NCBI GenBank assembly: GCA_015232355.1
Contig: JADFZW010000020.1
Span: 39,694 to 103,693, forward strand
DNA: 64,000 nt
Source: Oligoflexia bacterium
GTDB taxonomy: Bacteria > Bdellovibrionota > Bacteriovoracia > Bacteriovoracales > Bacteriovoracaceae
Direction of reading: 5' to 3'
The stretch's first letter is position 1; each line of letters begins with the position of its first letter. Under the pieces are notes generated by a model. The model was not told the DNA's origin. It was given only the letters and a program-made list of their open reading frames with translations, and did no database searches. This document shows, in pieces, positions 1-9,569 of the stretch. Position numbers and translations under genes: made by a program.

Positions 1-2
1 CC

Positions 3-3000
3 AATCGAATATTAGATATAAAAATTAATGAAGTCGATGAGACTACAAGTAATGTAAATGATTTTAAACCAATCTTTTTTGCTCAAAAGCAAAATGAGAG
101 TATTTTAGGAAATCAACTTTTTATACCTAAGGGTTTTCTTGCAAGCTCCCTAGATCAAGAGACTTTGAACTATAATATTTCTTTATTAAATGAAATAATT
201 CAACATAAAATAGATCCTCGTGGGGCCAAAGAAACATATTTAAAAGTTGTAGCAATTAATGACAAAATAGAAAATAATATAAAAAGCAATAAAAAAAATA
301 CGGAGATCAAACAAAGCACAACAACTAAAACACTTACAAAATCTTTGGGTGAATGGGATGTAAGAGATAATAAAGAAGTTCAAGAGCTATCAAGTAAAAT
401 TTTTTCAGAAGGGACTTGCGATATCAATCTAATAGAAGTTAGCGATATCAATGATCCGATCATTAACCAATATGATTTATATAATAGACATTATCCTTTA
501 TTAATAAAAACTGCAAATAATAAAATCTATTATAAATATTCCCAAGCAGAATCATTAACCTCAATTGAAATCTCACACGATATATTGTTAAAACAAATAG
601 AGCTGGAGTTAAAAAGAAATTATTCAGATAAGTATTCTGCAGATAAAATTATTTGTGATATTATAAAATCAAATAATGGTCTACTTCAAAACCAGATTGG
701 AAGAGATGAACAATTTACATCTTACTTAAATAATGAACTAATCAAAGATGATGATCTGAAATTAATTAAATCCGATTTTATTTATTACCTACGTAATTTT
801 TGGATTTATAAAGCTGAATCTGCTGGCATGATACCTCATGACGAAGATTATGAGAAAATAAAAAATGAGATCTACAAGAGTTTAATGGCCAAGGCAATTA
901 TTGATACGAAAAAATGTCTCAAGGATGTTTTGGGTACTGGTGGTAGTGATTTAATGAATATTAAATTGCTACAAACAGTAATGATTAATGGTCCTGATCT
1001 TAATTTTTGTAATCCAAAAGAAAAGATTATTTCTAAATCTAATGAAATAAAAAAATTAATTGATGAATTCAAACCACCTGCTCGAGTGCTAGAGGATATT
1101 TTACCTTTATTAATAAAAAATCAAAAAAACCTAGAGAATATAACAGACTTTTCTAAAAAACTTAATTCCTTACAATTAAAAAATCTTTGGAAGTATTTTG
1201 GCGAAAAAGTTCCATTTACCGATCACACCTTATTCATGAAAACACTTTATTATGGAGAATTTTTAGAGGGAAGTGATAAACAAAAACACACCATAGAACT
1301 ACTTGAAGTATTAGGGAAATTAGATATGGATGAAGATAACTATAATAGTGATCATATGAATTATTATTTTATGGAGGAGTTAGTTGAAAATTGGCATAAT
1401 CACCACTTATATGAAAAAGCTGATATAAAAAAATATATGAATCAATATTTTCAATTAATGAAGTTTTCACTTAAAACAAAGTATAAACTTTCTAGTGCGG
1501 ATTTGAATAATATATATAATACTTTTAAAAATAATTTAAGTATCACAGAAAATTTTAGTTTTAACATTGTTAATTGTGACTTTCAGACTATCTCTTGCAC
1601 TGAAAGCGATAAAAAAAAGTTAAAGTCAGATTGTTGGGATAAATTAACTGCCTGTGGAGCAATCAATGAGACTAATTTTGCTTTATTTCATGAATTAATA
1701 TTTAAAAAACCGGCGGTTCAATTTTATAATTTTGATTTAGAAAAGAAAGAAAAAAAAGAAAAGAACAAAATATTAGATAAATTACCATTACCTTTAGACT
1801 TATCCAAAGAGTGGACTGACATCACAAGTGATAAAGATGTAAAAAGAATAATGGGAAAAAATACAAATAAAGTTAATACTCAATATGAACAAGCAATGTC
1901 TCAGAATTTAAATCAAATGACTTGGGTTGGTGAATTAATTAAAAATGCAAAACAGGCCGGTTCCAATAAAGTTAATATTAGTATCCATAAAAATGATGAT
2001 GGAACCATCTCTTATGAAATTAATGATAACGGTATCGGCATGAATGGAGATGAGCTGAAAAACATTTTTATACCTGGATATTCAGGCAAAAGAATTACTA
2101 ACAGTGATAAAAATTTTGGCCAAGGATTTTTTTCAGTCTTTAATCCCACAGATAAAATCGAGAGTGTTTTAATCGAATCATGCACTAAAGGAGGAGCTAA
2201 AAGCAAACTAGGAATTCGAAGACCACTTAAATCAACAACCTCGCAAATAGTTTTAGAAAAAACTGAAATATTAACTGCTAATGATCAAAAACATTGCAAC
2301 GAAAATAATAAAGGAACAAAAATAATTTTAAAAAGTAGCAAACAAGCAGAGACTATAGATCCGGCCATACTACTCTTTAGATTGATGTCCACTCCTAGCT
2401 CAGGTATAAAACTTGAATTTAATCAAACTCCAATAGAAGAGGTAACACAAGAATTTAATTTAAGTGAAAACAAAACAATGTTATCCAGTCACAAAATAGA
2501 TGCAAAAATTGGAGAAACATTTCATAACAAAAACAATAAAGATACAATTGATTTAATCGAAATTTATGTTCAAAATGGATTAGAAGGTCAATTGCTCTAT
2601 AATGGAGATGGCGTAGGATCTCAGTTACTTGGATGTTATGACTTATTACCCCTAGAAATAGTAGAAAGTTTTAAAAACGAAAAAAAATCTCTCATCATAA
2701 ACATAAAAGGCACTTTAGCACAAACATCTGGACGAAATGGATTTATTAATGAAAAAGAGATAAGGCCATATGTTCAGTTGGCGTGTTTAAAAGCTGTTTT
2801 ACATAAAGGAATTAATTTATCCTTTAACACTGAGAGCACTGATCTAAAATCATCAACAATCCCAAGCTCCTATTTTAAACGTTTTACAAAAGTAGGTAAT
2901 ATGCCTTATGACTTTTTTTATGAATTTAGATTTGAAGATATTAACAACAAATTTGAAGGAAATGAAAAAGATAGTCTCAAACTTCTAGAACTATTAAATA

Positions 3001-3899
3001 GCGATCCATCCAAAAGAATCTCCCATGTTCTCCCCACTCTTCATGATCTATCCTCAGTAGTTGAAAGCGCAAAAAACATTAATGCCAATAAAGATGGTCT
3101 GACATGGGTAAAACCATTACTTCATTTACAAGCATATTCCATTAACAAAAAAATGCTTAGTCTTGCAAATATAAAGACCAAAATACAAAATATTTTATTA
3201 AAACACAAAATATTGGATAAAAGGACAAATGATTTTTTTGATAATTACAACTCTCGCGATTTAGAAAATGCTCTCAAAAAAATTAGTGATCTAAAAAAGA
3301 AAGGATACCCCGAATTGATCTGTGAAAAATTTATTTCAACAATTAAAGATCATCTTAAGCAGAAGACAATAACTAAGAAGGAAAATGGTGGTCAACAAAT
3401 TGAGATTTCATTTACTGCAAATAATTTTGACAATCAAAAGAGTAATTTTAAAGGACGTTTAGATTTGCAAGATATTAACACAAAAAATACAATAATTAAG
3501 TTGGATAAAATATTCTCACTCTTTGATAAATTTATGCCCCTTAATGCTAACTTCAACCAGAAGAATATAACTCCCACTCATAGTTTTATTTTCACCACTG
3601 ATTCGATAAATGCAAGTGCAAATCCAGTGCAAGGCCATATTAAATTTAGCATTAACAGTGATAAATTTGTCGAGTTACGAGATCTACTTAACACTTCAAT
3701 TCCGACCTCTTTGAATTACGAAAAAGTTTATCCTGTAATTATCTCAATAATTGATACCTACACTCATGAATATACTCACATCCTTCAAGGGCCAGGGAAA
3801 AATGGACATGATAAAGAATTTTTTGAAATACAATTAAAATTAAAACAATCCTTTGATACTTTCGATCATAAGCAAATTGAAGCAATTTTAAAATTATAG
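3..3899 (+). CDS. GHKL ATPase protein with C-terminal HExxH motif, 5' end outside window
   Basis: The frame is open from base 3 with no ATG upstream of the TTG at 165, so the gene starts outside the window and at least 1298 codons are visible. Counting from the TTG, a GHKL (Hsp90/histidine-kinase type) ATP-binding fold lies around residues 580-660: an N-box ELIKNAKQA, the G1 box DNGIGM near 622 and the G2-like box GQGFF. About 540 residues follow with no domain I recognise. Near the C terminus (about residues 1200-1218) is HEYTH followed by GHDKEFF, which resembles a zinc-metallopeptidase HExxH with a downstream third ligand. The long N-terminal part is unrecognised and rich in Lys, Asn and Ile. 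The gene ends tail-to-tail with the CheB-CheR gene, overlapping it by 6 bases. ATP binding is well supported; peptidase activity is inferred from the motif. Substrate and role are unknown. Confidence 0.75.
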   Translation, partial: NRILDIKINEVDETTSNVNDFKPIFFAQKQNESILGNQLFIPKGFLASSLDQETLNYNISLLNEIIQHKIDPRGAKETYLKVVAINDKIENNIKSNKKNTEIKQSTTTKTLTKSLGEWDVRDNKEVQELSSKIFSEGTCDINLIEVSDINDPIINQYDLYNRHYPLLIKTANNKIYYKYSQAESLTSIEISHDILLKQIELELKRNYSDKYSADKIICDIIKSNNGLLQNQIGRDEQFTSYLNNELIKDDDLKLIKSDFIYYLRNFWIYKAESAGMIPHDEDYEKIKNEIYKSLMAKAIIDTKKCLKDVLGTGGSDLMNIKLLQTVMINGPDLNFCNPKEKIISKSNEIKKLIDEFKPPARVLEDILPLLIKNQKNLENITDFSKKLNSLQLKNLWKYFGEKVPFTDHTLFMKTLYYGEFLEGSDKQKHTIELLEVLGKLDMDEDNYNSDHMNYYFMEELVENWHNHHLYEKADIKKYMNQYFQLMKFSLKTKYKLSSADLNNIYNTFKNNLSITENFSFNIVNCDFQTISCTESDKKKLKSDCWDKLTACGAINETNFALFHELIFKKPAVQFYNFDLEKKEKKEKNKILDKLPLPLDLSKEWTDITSDKDVKRIMGKNTNKVNTQYEQAMSQNLNQMTWVGELIKNAKQAGSNKVNISIHKNDDGTISYEINDNGIGMNGDELKNIFIPGYSGKRITNSDKNFGQGFFSVFNPTDKIESVLIESCTKGGAKSKLGIRRPLKSTTSQIVLEKTEILTANDQKHCNENNKGTKIILKSSKQAETIDPAILLFRLMSTPSSGIKLEFNQTPIEEVTQEFNLSENKTMLSSHKIDAKIGETFHNKNNKDTIDLIEIYVQNGLEGQLLYNGDGVGSQLLGCYDLLPLEIVESFKNEKKSLIINIKGTLAQTSGRNGFINEKEIRPYVQLACLKAVLHKGINLSFNTESTDLKSSTIPSSYFKRFTKVGNMPYDFFYEFRFEDINNKFEGNEKDSLKLLELLNSDPSKRISHVLPTLHDLSSVVESAKNINANKDGLTWVKPLLHLQAYSINKKMLSLANIKTKIQNILLKHKILDKRTNDFFDNYNSRDLENALKKISDLKKKGYPELICEKFISTIKDHLKQKTITKKENGGQQIEISFTANNFDNQKSNFKGRLDLQDINTKNTIIKLDKIFSLFDKFMPLNANFNQKNITPTHSFIFTTDSINASANPVQGHIKFSINSDKFVELRDLLNTSIPTSLNYEKVYPVIISIIDTYTHEYTHILQGPGKNGHDKEFFEIQLKLKQSFDTFDHKQIEAILKL

Positions 3900-6800
3900 A
3901 TTAATAATTTTAAGACTATAACAAACGACAGACCATATTCCTGTATCTATACCATTTTCTCTAGTTAGAACTGATTTTATCTTTACTGGAATTATGTCTC
4001 CACTTTTAGATATGAACTCTTTTTGATACATCGAAGATTTACCTTTTATAATAATCTCATTTTTAATATTTTCATCTTGCTCTGGCCACTTTGTTGGAGT
4101 TATCTCTTTATAGGATTTTCCGATTAATTCCTCATAAGAGTATCCTAGTATTTTTAAAATATTTTTATTTAAATTTACAAATTTTCCGGACATATCAACT
4201 TCCATAATTCCATTTTCACTCATTTCAGATAAAAGGTGATACTTATTTTCAACCTCTTTTAATGCAAAAGCAGTACGTTTCATTTCAGCAATTTCTACAA
4301 AAGTTATCACTGCCCCCTCTATTACATTGTTTTGAGTTCGATAGGGTCTAATGTGCAAAAGATACCATACACCTGCCTTATTCTGAACCTCTACTTCTTT
4401 AAAAATCAAAGTATCTAATACCGATTTAATATCTTCTATAAGATGATCATAGTTTACCAAATTAGATACAATGTGGCCCACAGGTCGACCTACATCTGAT
4501 GGTATCAGATTAATCACTTGAGTAACAGATGGTGTGAACCTTTGAATGTATAGTTGATGATCAACAAAAATTGTACCTATTCCAGTTCCTGCTAAAAGAT
4601 TATTCATATCATTATTTGATCGTAACAGCTCTGCCACTTTAGATTGTAATTCAGCATTCACTGTAGACAATTCCTCATTCATCGATTGCAGCTCTTCCTT
4701 GGATGTCTCTAACTCCTCATTAGTTGATTGCATCTCTTCATTTACAGATTGCATCTCTTCATTAAATGATTTTAATTCTTCATTAGAGTTTGCTAGCTGT
4801 TCATTAGTGGCCAACAAATACTCTTCCCTATCAAGAAATTCTTTGTTTTGCATTTCTACATATGTGCAAGGGACTTCTGATGGTTTAGTTTCCTCTGTTT
4901 TTTCCTTGCTAACTTGATTGCTACTTTCTTTTGTTAATAGTAAATTTGTTGGTAACGTTGTTGGTAAAGTTGTTGGTAATAATAATGTAGATTCTTCTAA
5001 AATAACTACAAAAAGTTTTGATTCAAAAGCAGCGTCTTCTGTATCTACATCTGTATCAACACTCAAGGGTAATACTGTTAAATTAACCATTATATAATTA
5101 CCATTGATTTTTACTCTTAATCCTGAATAATTAATCGAGGTGTTAGACATCCTTGACTTATAAAGAGCAACTGTTAGATCACGCTGTAATCCTTCACGGG
5201 CCATCTTTAATATATTAATAGATGCTTCTCCTTGAACTGGTTCCAAATAATTTCCACTACGTCCATGAATATAGAGAATATCTCCATGTGTATCGATAAG
5301 AATTCCCACTGTAGAATGGTGTTGTAACAAAGTTCTTTCAGTTAATTGTCGTGATCTATTACTTAAATAGTTCTCATTTTCAACAAAAGACTTTTCAATT
5401 TTATATTTTCTATCATTTAAAAGATTAGTATTTCTAAAAAAGTTAAGTTTACCGAAGATAAAAGAATTGTGTTGGCCATGAACATCATCTTTACGTCGAT
5501 ATAGTTTTGATTTTCGATCAACTACTGTAAAAAGATTTGTAAACTCACTTACAGTTTCAGATGTTCCTAAAAAAAGTATACCTCCTGGATTTAAAGCATA
5601 ATGAAACATAGGAATAATTTTTTTTTGTAATTCATGTCCCATATATATTAGTAGATTTCGACAACTAATTATATCAATTTTAGAAAATGGTGGATCCTTA
5701 ACTACATCCTGTTCAGAAAAAACTAACATACTTCTAATGTTTTTATGAATTCGATAAAAAGTATCATTGCTAGTTGAATTAACTGTTGAATTAGAATTAG
5801 AAGTAGAATTTTCATCTTTTATAAAAAAGCGAGTTATCCTTTCAGCAGAAACATCTGCTATAATATTTGAAGGATAGGTACCACTTCGAGCATTTTCAAT
5901 TGCCTTACTATCTATATCTGTAGCAAAAATTTGTATATTAAAACTCTTTTTTAATTTCTCCATCTGCTCTTGCAATAAGATAGCAATGGAATATGCCTCC
6001 TCACCTGTAGAGCAACCAGCAACCCACACTCTTACTGCTGCATTATTAGCTTTGCTGGCAAAAATGGTGGGAATAATATTATTTTCAAGTATATCAAAGA
6101 CATCCTTATCACGAAAAAAATTTGTAACTCCTATTAATAAATCTCTAAACAACATCTCAATTTCAGCAGGTTTTTCTTGCAAATAATTTACATACTCATC
6201 AATTGACTCAATATGGTTTAAGCACATTCTACGCTCTATTCGTCTAAAAATAGTATTTCTTTTATAGAGAGAAAAATCATGATGAGTTTGAGCATAGATG
6301 AGAATAAATATTTTCTTTAATGCATGTTCAGTATTAGCAGTAGCTGGGAAAGCTAACGGTGAACTTTTACCAAAAATTTGTGATATATAGGTGATAAGCT
6401 GTGGTGGCATTTCATGAGCAGGTAAAACGTAGTCAACTAAACCAGTAGCAATCGCACTTCTAGGCATACCATCATAATCTGCGTATGCTGGATCTTGAAC
6501 TATAACAAGTCCCCCTTCACCTTTAATAGCTCTTATACCTAAAGTTCCATCATTACCGGTTCCCGAAAGGATAATACAAATTGCTCTTTCTCGCTCTTCT
6601 AATGCTAGGGAACGAAAGAAAAAATCAATCGGCATCCGATGTCCACGTGGAAGAATTGGGTCTAAAAGTTTAAGAGTATTTTTTGATAACAAAAGATCTC
6701 TATTGGGAGGAAGAATGTATGCGCAATTTTCTTCTATCGCCATACCATCTTCAATCTCAAAGACTTGCATTTTTGTATAACGTTTAATGAGATCAGAGAG

Positions 6801-7046
6801 AATGCTTTTATGATCCGGATCCAAGTGTTGAACAAAGATAAATGCCATATTAATTTCTGTTGAAGGCATTCCAGAAAAAAACTGTTCAATTGCTGCTAAT
6901 CCACCAGCGGAGGCGCCAATTCCAACAATAGGAAATCCATTTTTTTTCACTATCTTTCCTGGATTTGAATTTGTATCTGCTTTTTCATTTTCATTTTCAT
7001 TTTCATTTTCATTTTCATTTTCATTTTCATTTTTTATATTATTCAT
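3894..7046 (-). CDS. CheB-CheR-PAS hybrid sensory methylesterase/methyltransferase
   Basis: This 1050-residue fusion starts with a CheB methylesterase domain (about residues 35-220). Its Ser is in GASAGG, its His in FVQHLDPDH and its Asp in SGTGNDG. There is no receiver domain, so control is not by CheA phosphotransfer. A CheR methyltransferase follows (about 250-500) with the SAM motif AGCSTGEEAYSIAI and SCRNLLIYM. A long coiled coil of repeated NEEMQS/NEELET-like heptads covers about 745-808, then two PAS domains (about 815-918 and 935-1038). This architecture is a known family, usually a cytosolic sensor that works with histidine kinases. The N terminus is a run of eight Glu-Asn pairs encoded by a hexanucleotide repeat. 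The coiled coil and first PAS resemble the C terminus of the divergent kinase at 7367-9460, suggesting a shared signalling pathway. The ligand is unknown. Confidence 0.9.
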   Translation of the reverse strand: MNNIKNENENENENENENENEKADTNSNPGKIVKKNGFPIVGIGASAGGLAAIEQFFSGMPSTEINMAFIFVQHLDPDHKSILSDLIKRYTKMQVFEIEDGMAIEENCAYILPPNRDLLLSKNTLKLLDPILPRGHRMPIDFFFRSLALEERERAICIILSGTGNDGTLGIRAIKGEGGLVIVQDPAYADYDGMPRSAIATGLVDYVLPAHEMPPQLITYISQIFGKSSPLAFPATANTEHALKKIFILIYAQTHHDFSLYKRNTIFRRIERRMCLNHIESIDEYVNYLQEKPAEIEMLFRDLLIGVTNFFRDKDVFDILENNIIPTIFASKANNAAVRVWVAGCSTGEEAYSIAILLQEQMEKLKKSFNIQIFATDIDSKAIENARSGTYPSNIIADVSAERITRFFIKDENSTSNSNSTVNSTSNDTFYRIHKNIRSMLVFSEQDVVKDPPFSKIDIISCRNLLIYMGHELQKKIIPMFHYALNPGGILFLGTSETVSEFTNLFTVVDRKSKLYRRKDDVHGQHNSFIFGKLNFFRNTNLLNDRKYKIEKSFVENENYLSNRSRQLTERTLLQHHSTVGILIDTHGDILYIHGRSGNYLEPVQGEASINILKMAREGLQRDLTVALYKSRMSNTSINYSGLRVKINGNYIMVNLTVLPLSVDTDVDTEDAAFESKLFVVILEESTLLLPTTLPTTLPTNLLLTKESSNQVSKEKTEETKPSEVPCTYVEMQNKEFLDREEYLLATNEQLANSNEELKSFNEEMQSVNEEMQSTNEELETSKEELQSMNEELSTVNAELQSKVAELLRSNNDMNNLLAGTGIGTIFVDHQLYIQRFTPSVTQVINLIPSDVGRPVGHIVSNLVNYDHLIEDIKSVLDTLIFKEVEVQNKAGVWYLLHIRPYRTQNNVIEGAVITFVEIAEMKRTAFALKEVENKYHLLSEMSENGIMEVDMSGKFVNLNKNILKILGYSYEELIGKSYKEITPTKWPEQDENIKNEIIIKGKSSMYQKEFISKSGDIIPVKIKSVLTRENGIDTGIWSVVCYSLKIINL
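6985..7030 (-). repeat. Coding hexanucleotide microsatellite (Glu-Asn)8
   Basis: About eight copies of the unit TCATTT (plus strand) encode alternating Glu-Asn at residues 6-21 of the CheB-CheR protein. A 6-bp unit keeps the reading frame when copies are gained or lost, so it would vary linker length and not switch the gene off. Confidence 0.9.
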
Positions 7047-7366
7047 ATTATCTCGAATGTAACAGTATTAATCTCAATATCCTATAAAAATATTCAAAAC
7101 TAAATATTAAATTTGTTTTACTAAACCTATCATAAACTTATCATAAACCTAAGATGAATTTTTGTTCATAAAGTATCTTATTTCAAAATTGCTAGTATTA
7201 AAATTGAATAATTAAGATTACTTTATACTCCATCGGGGTAAATAATTATCTAACACATATGCAATATATTTTTCCAAACAGATACACTGGTTAAGATTGA
7301 TAATAGAACTGATAATAGAACTGATAATAAATACGATCAATAATATGAGTATGAGGGAGAATTATT
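7047..7366. other. Divergent intergenic region between CheB-CheR and kinase genes
   Basis: This is 320 bp of very AT-rich sequence without a credible ORF or RNA gene. It must hold the promoters of both divergent genes, but I could not identify a convincing -35/-10 pair. It contains a direct repeat of ATCATAAAC near 7130-7150 and the 12-bp tandem repeat listed separately. A good Shine-Dalgarno (GAGGGAG) lies just before the kinase ATG. Confidence 0.6.
7299..7330 (+). repeat. 12-bp tandem repeat upstream of kinase gene
   Basis: The unit GATAATAGAACT is present 2.7 times, ending about 37 bases before the start codon at 7367. It is one of many short tandem arrays lying just 5' of genes in this window. 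Confidence 0.85.
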
Positions 7367-9460
7367 ATGATTACTAAATTGATAGATATTCCACGCAAAT
7401 GTTTTATTCGAATTTTACTACATCTCAGCTGTTTGATCGTTTTGTTATTTATCTATCTTTTTTATAATTCATACCTGACAACAAATCATATAACTGAGAC
7501 ATTATCTAAAAATAAGTTAGCAAATTTTTCTGATAGTTTCATCTCATCATATAAATCAATATATGAAAAAACCAAAAACGAGAAAAATGCTTTTGATATT
7601 ACTACTGAAAGATTTATTGATCACAAGGAAATTCATCTAATTAGAATCCGTGATGACAAACAAAATATTTTACATCTGTTTACTGATGCCTATGGCACAA
7701 AGATTTCCTCTACTATTTCCTCTACTACAGATAAATCAAACAACACGGGATTTACCGATGATTATTTTAAAACCACAACTTATCTTGAAAAAAAATATGC
7801 AATATCAGGACAACCCTTTACTCTTCATAATGGCAGTGATCACCTCCGTTATCTAGAGATACTGATCACTGTGGATGATGTAAAAAAAAGTATCCTCGAA
7901 ATATTAATAGAGGTCATAATAATTATACTGTTAATTATGTTGTTAGTTATACCTTTATTCTTTCTGACATTAAAAAAAATGCTTCGACCTATTCATCGAT
8001 TATCATTGGACATCCAAAAATTAAAATCAAATCCCCCTATTTTATGGAGACAATTAAAACATGATAGTCGTAATGGTTTTTTAAAAGAGATAATTATTTC
8101 TGTTAATGAGTTAATTTTTAGAACACAAAGATCACTTATTTGCCAAGAAAACTTAGGTAGATTTTTAGCTCATGAAATAAAAACACCCTTAACTCATTTA
8201 ATGAACGAAATTGAAGTAGTAAATAGAGAATCCACTACTAATCTAAAAAGTAATAAAGAATTTTATAAACAATCGATGCAAAGTGTGTCCAGAATTCGTT
8301 CAATTGTAAACAATATTTGTGATTTGGCCTATTCAGATAGTAGTCTGTATCTTGAAACAAAAAATAATATTGTAAGCTTACTCTCTGATACTATCTGCGA
8401 GTTTGAACGAGTTTATACAACCAAGATAAATTTTGAGAATAATATTAACTCTAGTGTTTCTCCCGGCCATGGTGACTCAAATGAGGCGTTTATTATGGTT
8501 AATTCTGATTATTTTTGGATACTTTGTTCAAATATCCTTCGAAATTCTTTAGATCATGGTAATGGGTACAAAGTCATACAAACTGTACAATTATCTAAAA
8601 CAGAGGATAAATATAAAATTGAATTTAAAGATTATGGGCCAGGATTTCCATTTTCAAAAAATATTCTAGAAAAAATAGATGCTGAAGAAAATGTGGATCA
8701 ATTATTAAAATCTAAAGGCACTGGTTTAGTACTATGTTTGAAATTATCCGAAATAATGGGAATCGAGATTAAACTAAAAAACCACATACCTCAAGGAGCA
8801 TCGGTTACTCTTTTATTTGAAAATATAAACAAACCAGCACTGGCAACCGTTAGTACAAACGTTAATGCAGAAACAATTATTAATGTACATATTGATATGT
8901 TGAAAAAAAAGTTAATGGAGAATGAAAAATATATCAATATCGTCAACAAAGAAATTATATCCTCAAACAATAATACTCAATTTTTAAATAACAAATTAAA
9001 TTTAACTAAAGAAGAGTTGGAAAGCTCTAACGATGAATTGTTAAATGTAAATCAAGAACTTTCTGTTATTAATAATGAATTAAAAGATAAAGTTGCAGAA
9101 TTATCTCATGTTAAAAATGATATGAATAATCTTTTAACAGGTAATAATATTGGTACTATTTTGATTGATCATCAATTACAAATAAAACGATTTTCGCCCT
9201 TTATAGGGCAAGCTTTTAATCTGCCAGAGACTACTATTGGAAAACAAATTGATTCTACTACTTTAAATTTAATTAATTATAATCAAATTATTACCGATAT
9301 ATCAAATGTACTTTCCACTCTCCTTCCAAAACAAATAGAGGTACAAACAAACACAGATAAGTGGTATCTCTTAACTATTCGTCCCTATCGCACTCTTGAT
9401 AATATAATTGATGGAGCACTAATCACTCTTATAGAAATCACTGATAGCAAAAAAAGATAA
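7367..9460 (+). CDS. Membrane histidine kinase with C-terminal coiled coil and PAS domain
   Basis: Two membrane segments (about residues 16-37 and 178-206) flank a periplasmic sensor region, followed by a HAMP-like stretch. The phospho-acceptor helix has His269 in HEIKTPLTHL. The ATPase domain shows an N-box (NILRNSLDH, about 390-400), a G1 box (KDYGPGFPF, about 421) and a G2 box (KSKGTGLVL, about 449). A coiled coil (about 505-580) and a PAS domain (about 585-695) come after the kinase core. That is unusual, because PAS domains normally precede it. The tail matches the coiled coil/first PAS of the divergent CheB-CheR hybrid, with the same NDMNNLL, IDHQL and IRPYRT stretches. After the TAA the frame continues with SLIERSEKKL before the next stop, reminiscent of a PAS-linker helix, so the C terminus may be shortened. 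No response regulator gene is adjacent. Confidence 0.85.
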   Translation: MITKLIDIPRKCFIRILLHLSCLIVLLFIYLFYNSYLTTNHITETLSKNKLANFSDSFISSYKSIYEKTKNEKNAFDITTERFIDHKEIHLIRIRDDKQNILHLFTDAYGTKISSTISSTTDKSNNTGFTDDYFKTTTYLEKKYAISGQPFTLHNGSDHLRYLEILITVDDVKKSILEILIEVIIIILLIMLLVIPLFFLTLKKMLRPIHRLSLDIQKLKSNPPILWRQLKHDSRNGFLKEIIISVNELIFRTQRSLICQENLGRFLAHEIKTPLTHLMNEIEVVNRESTTNLKSNKEFYKQSMQSVSRIRSIVNNICDLAYSDSSLYLETKNNIVSLLSDTICEFERVYTTKINFENNINSSVSPGHGDSNEAFIMVNSDYFWILCSNILRNSLDHGNGYKVIQTVQLSKTEDKYKIEFKDYGPGFPFSKNILEKIDAEENVDQLLKSKGTGLVLCLKLSEIMGIEIKLKNHIPQGASVTLLFENINKPALATVSTNVNAETIINVHIDMLKKKLMENEKYINIVNKEIISSNNNTQFLNNKLNLTKEELESSNDELLNVNQELSVINNELKDKVAELSHVKNDMNNLLTGNNIGTILIDHQLQIKRFSPFIGQAFNLPETTIGKQIDSTTLNLINYNQIITDISNVLSTLLPKQIEVQTNTDKWYLLTIRPYRTLDNIIDGALITLIEITDSKKR

Positions 9461-9569
9461 TCGCTTATTGAAAGAAGTGAAAAAAAGTTATATGCTCAAA
9501 CATATATGGAATATATGACAGTTGCTTCTATCAATTGCTTCCACCTTTTTAAGTTCAAGGAAAGAATTA

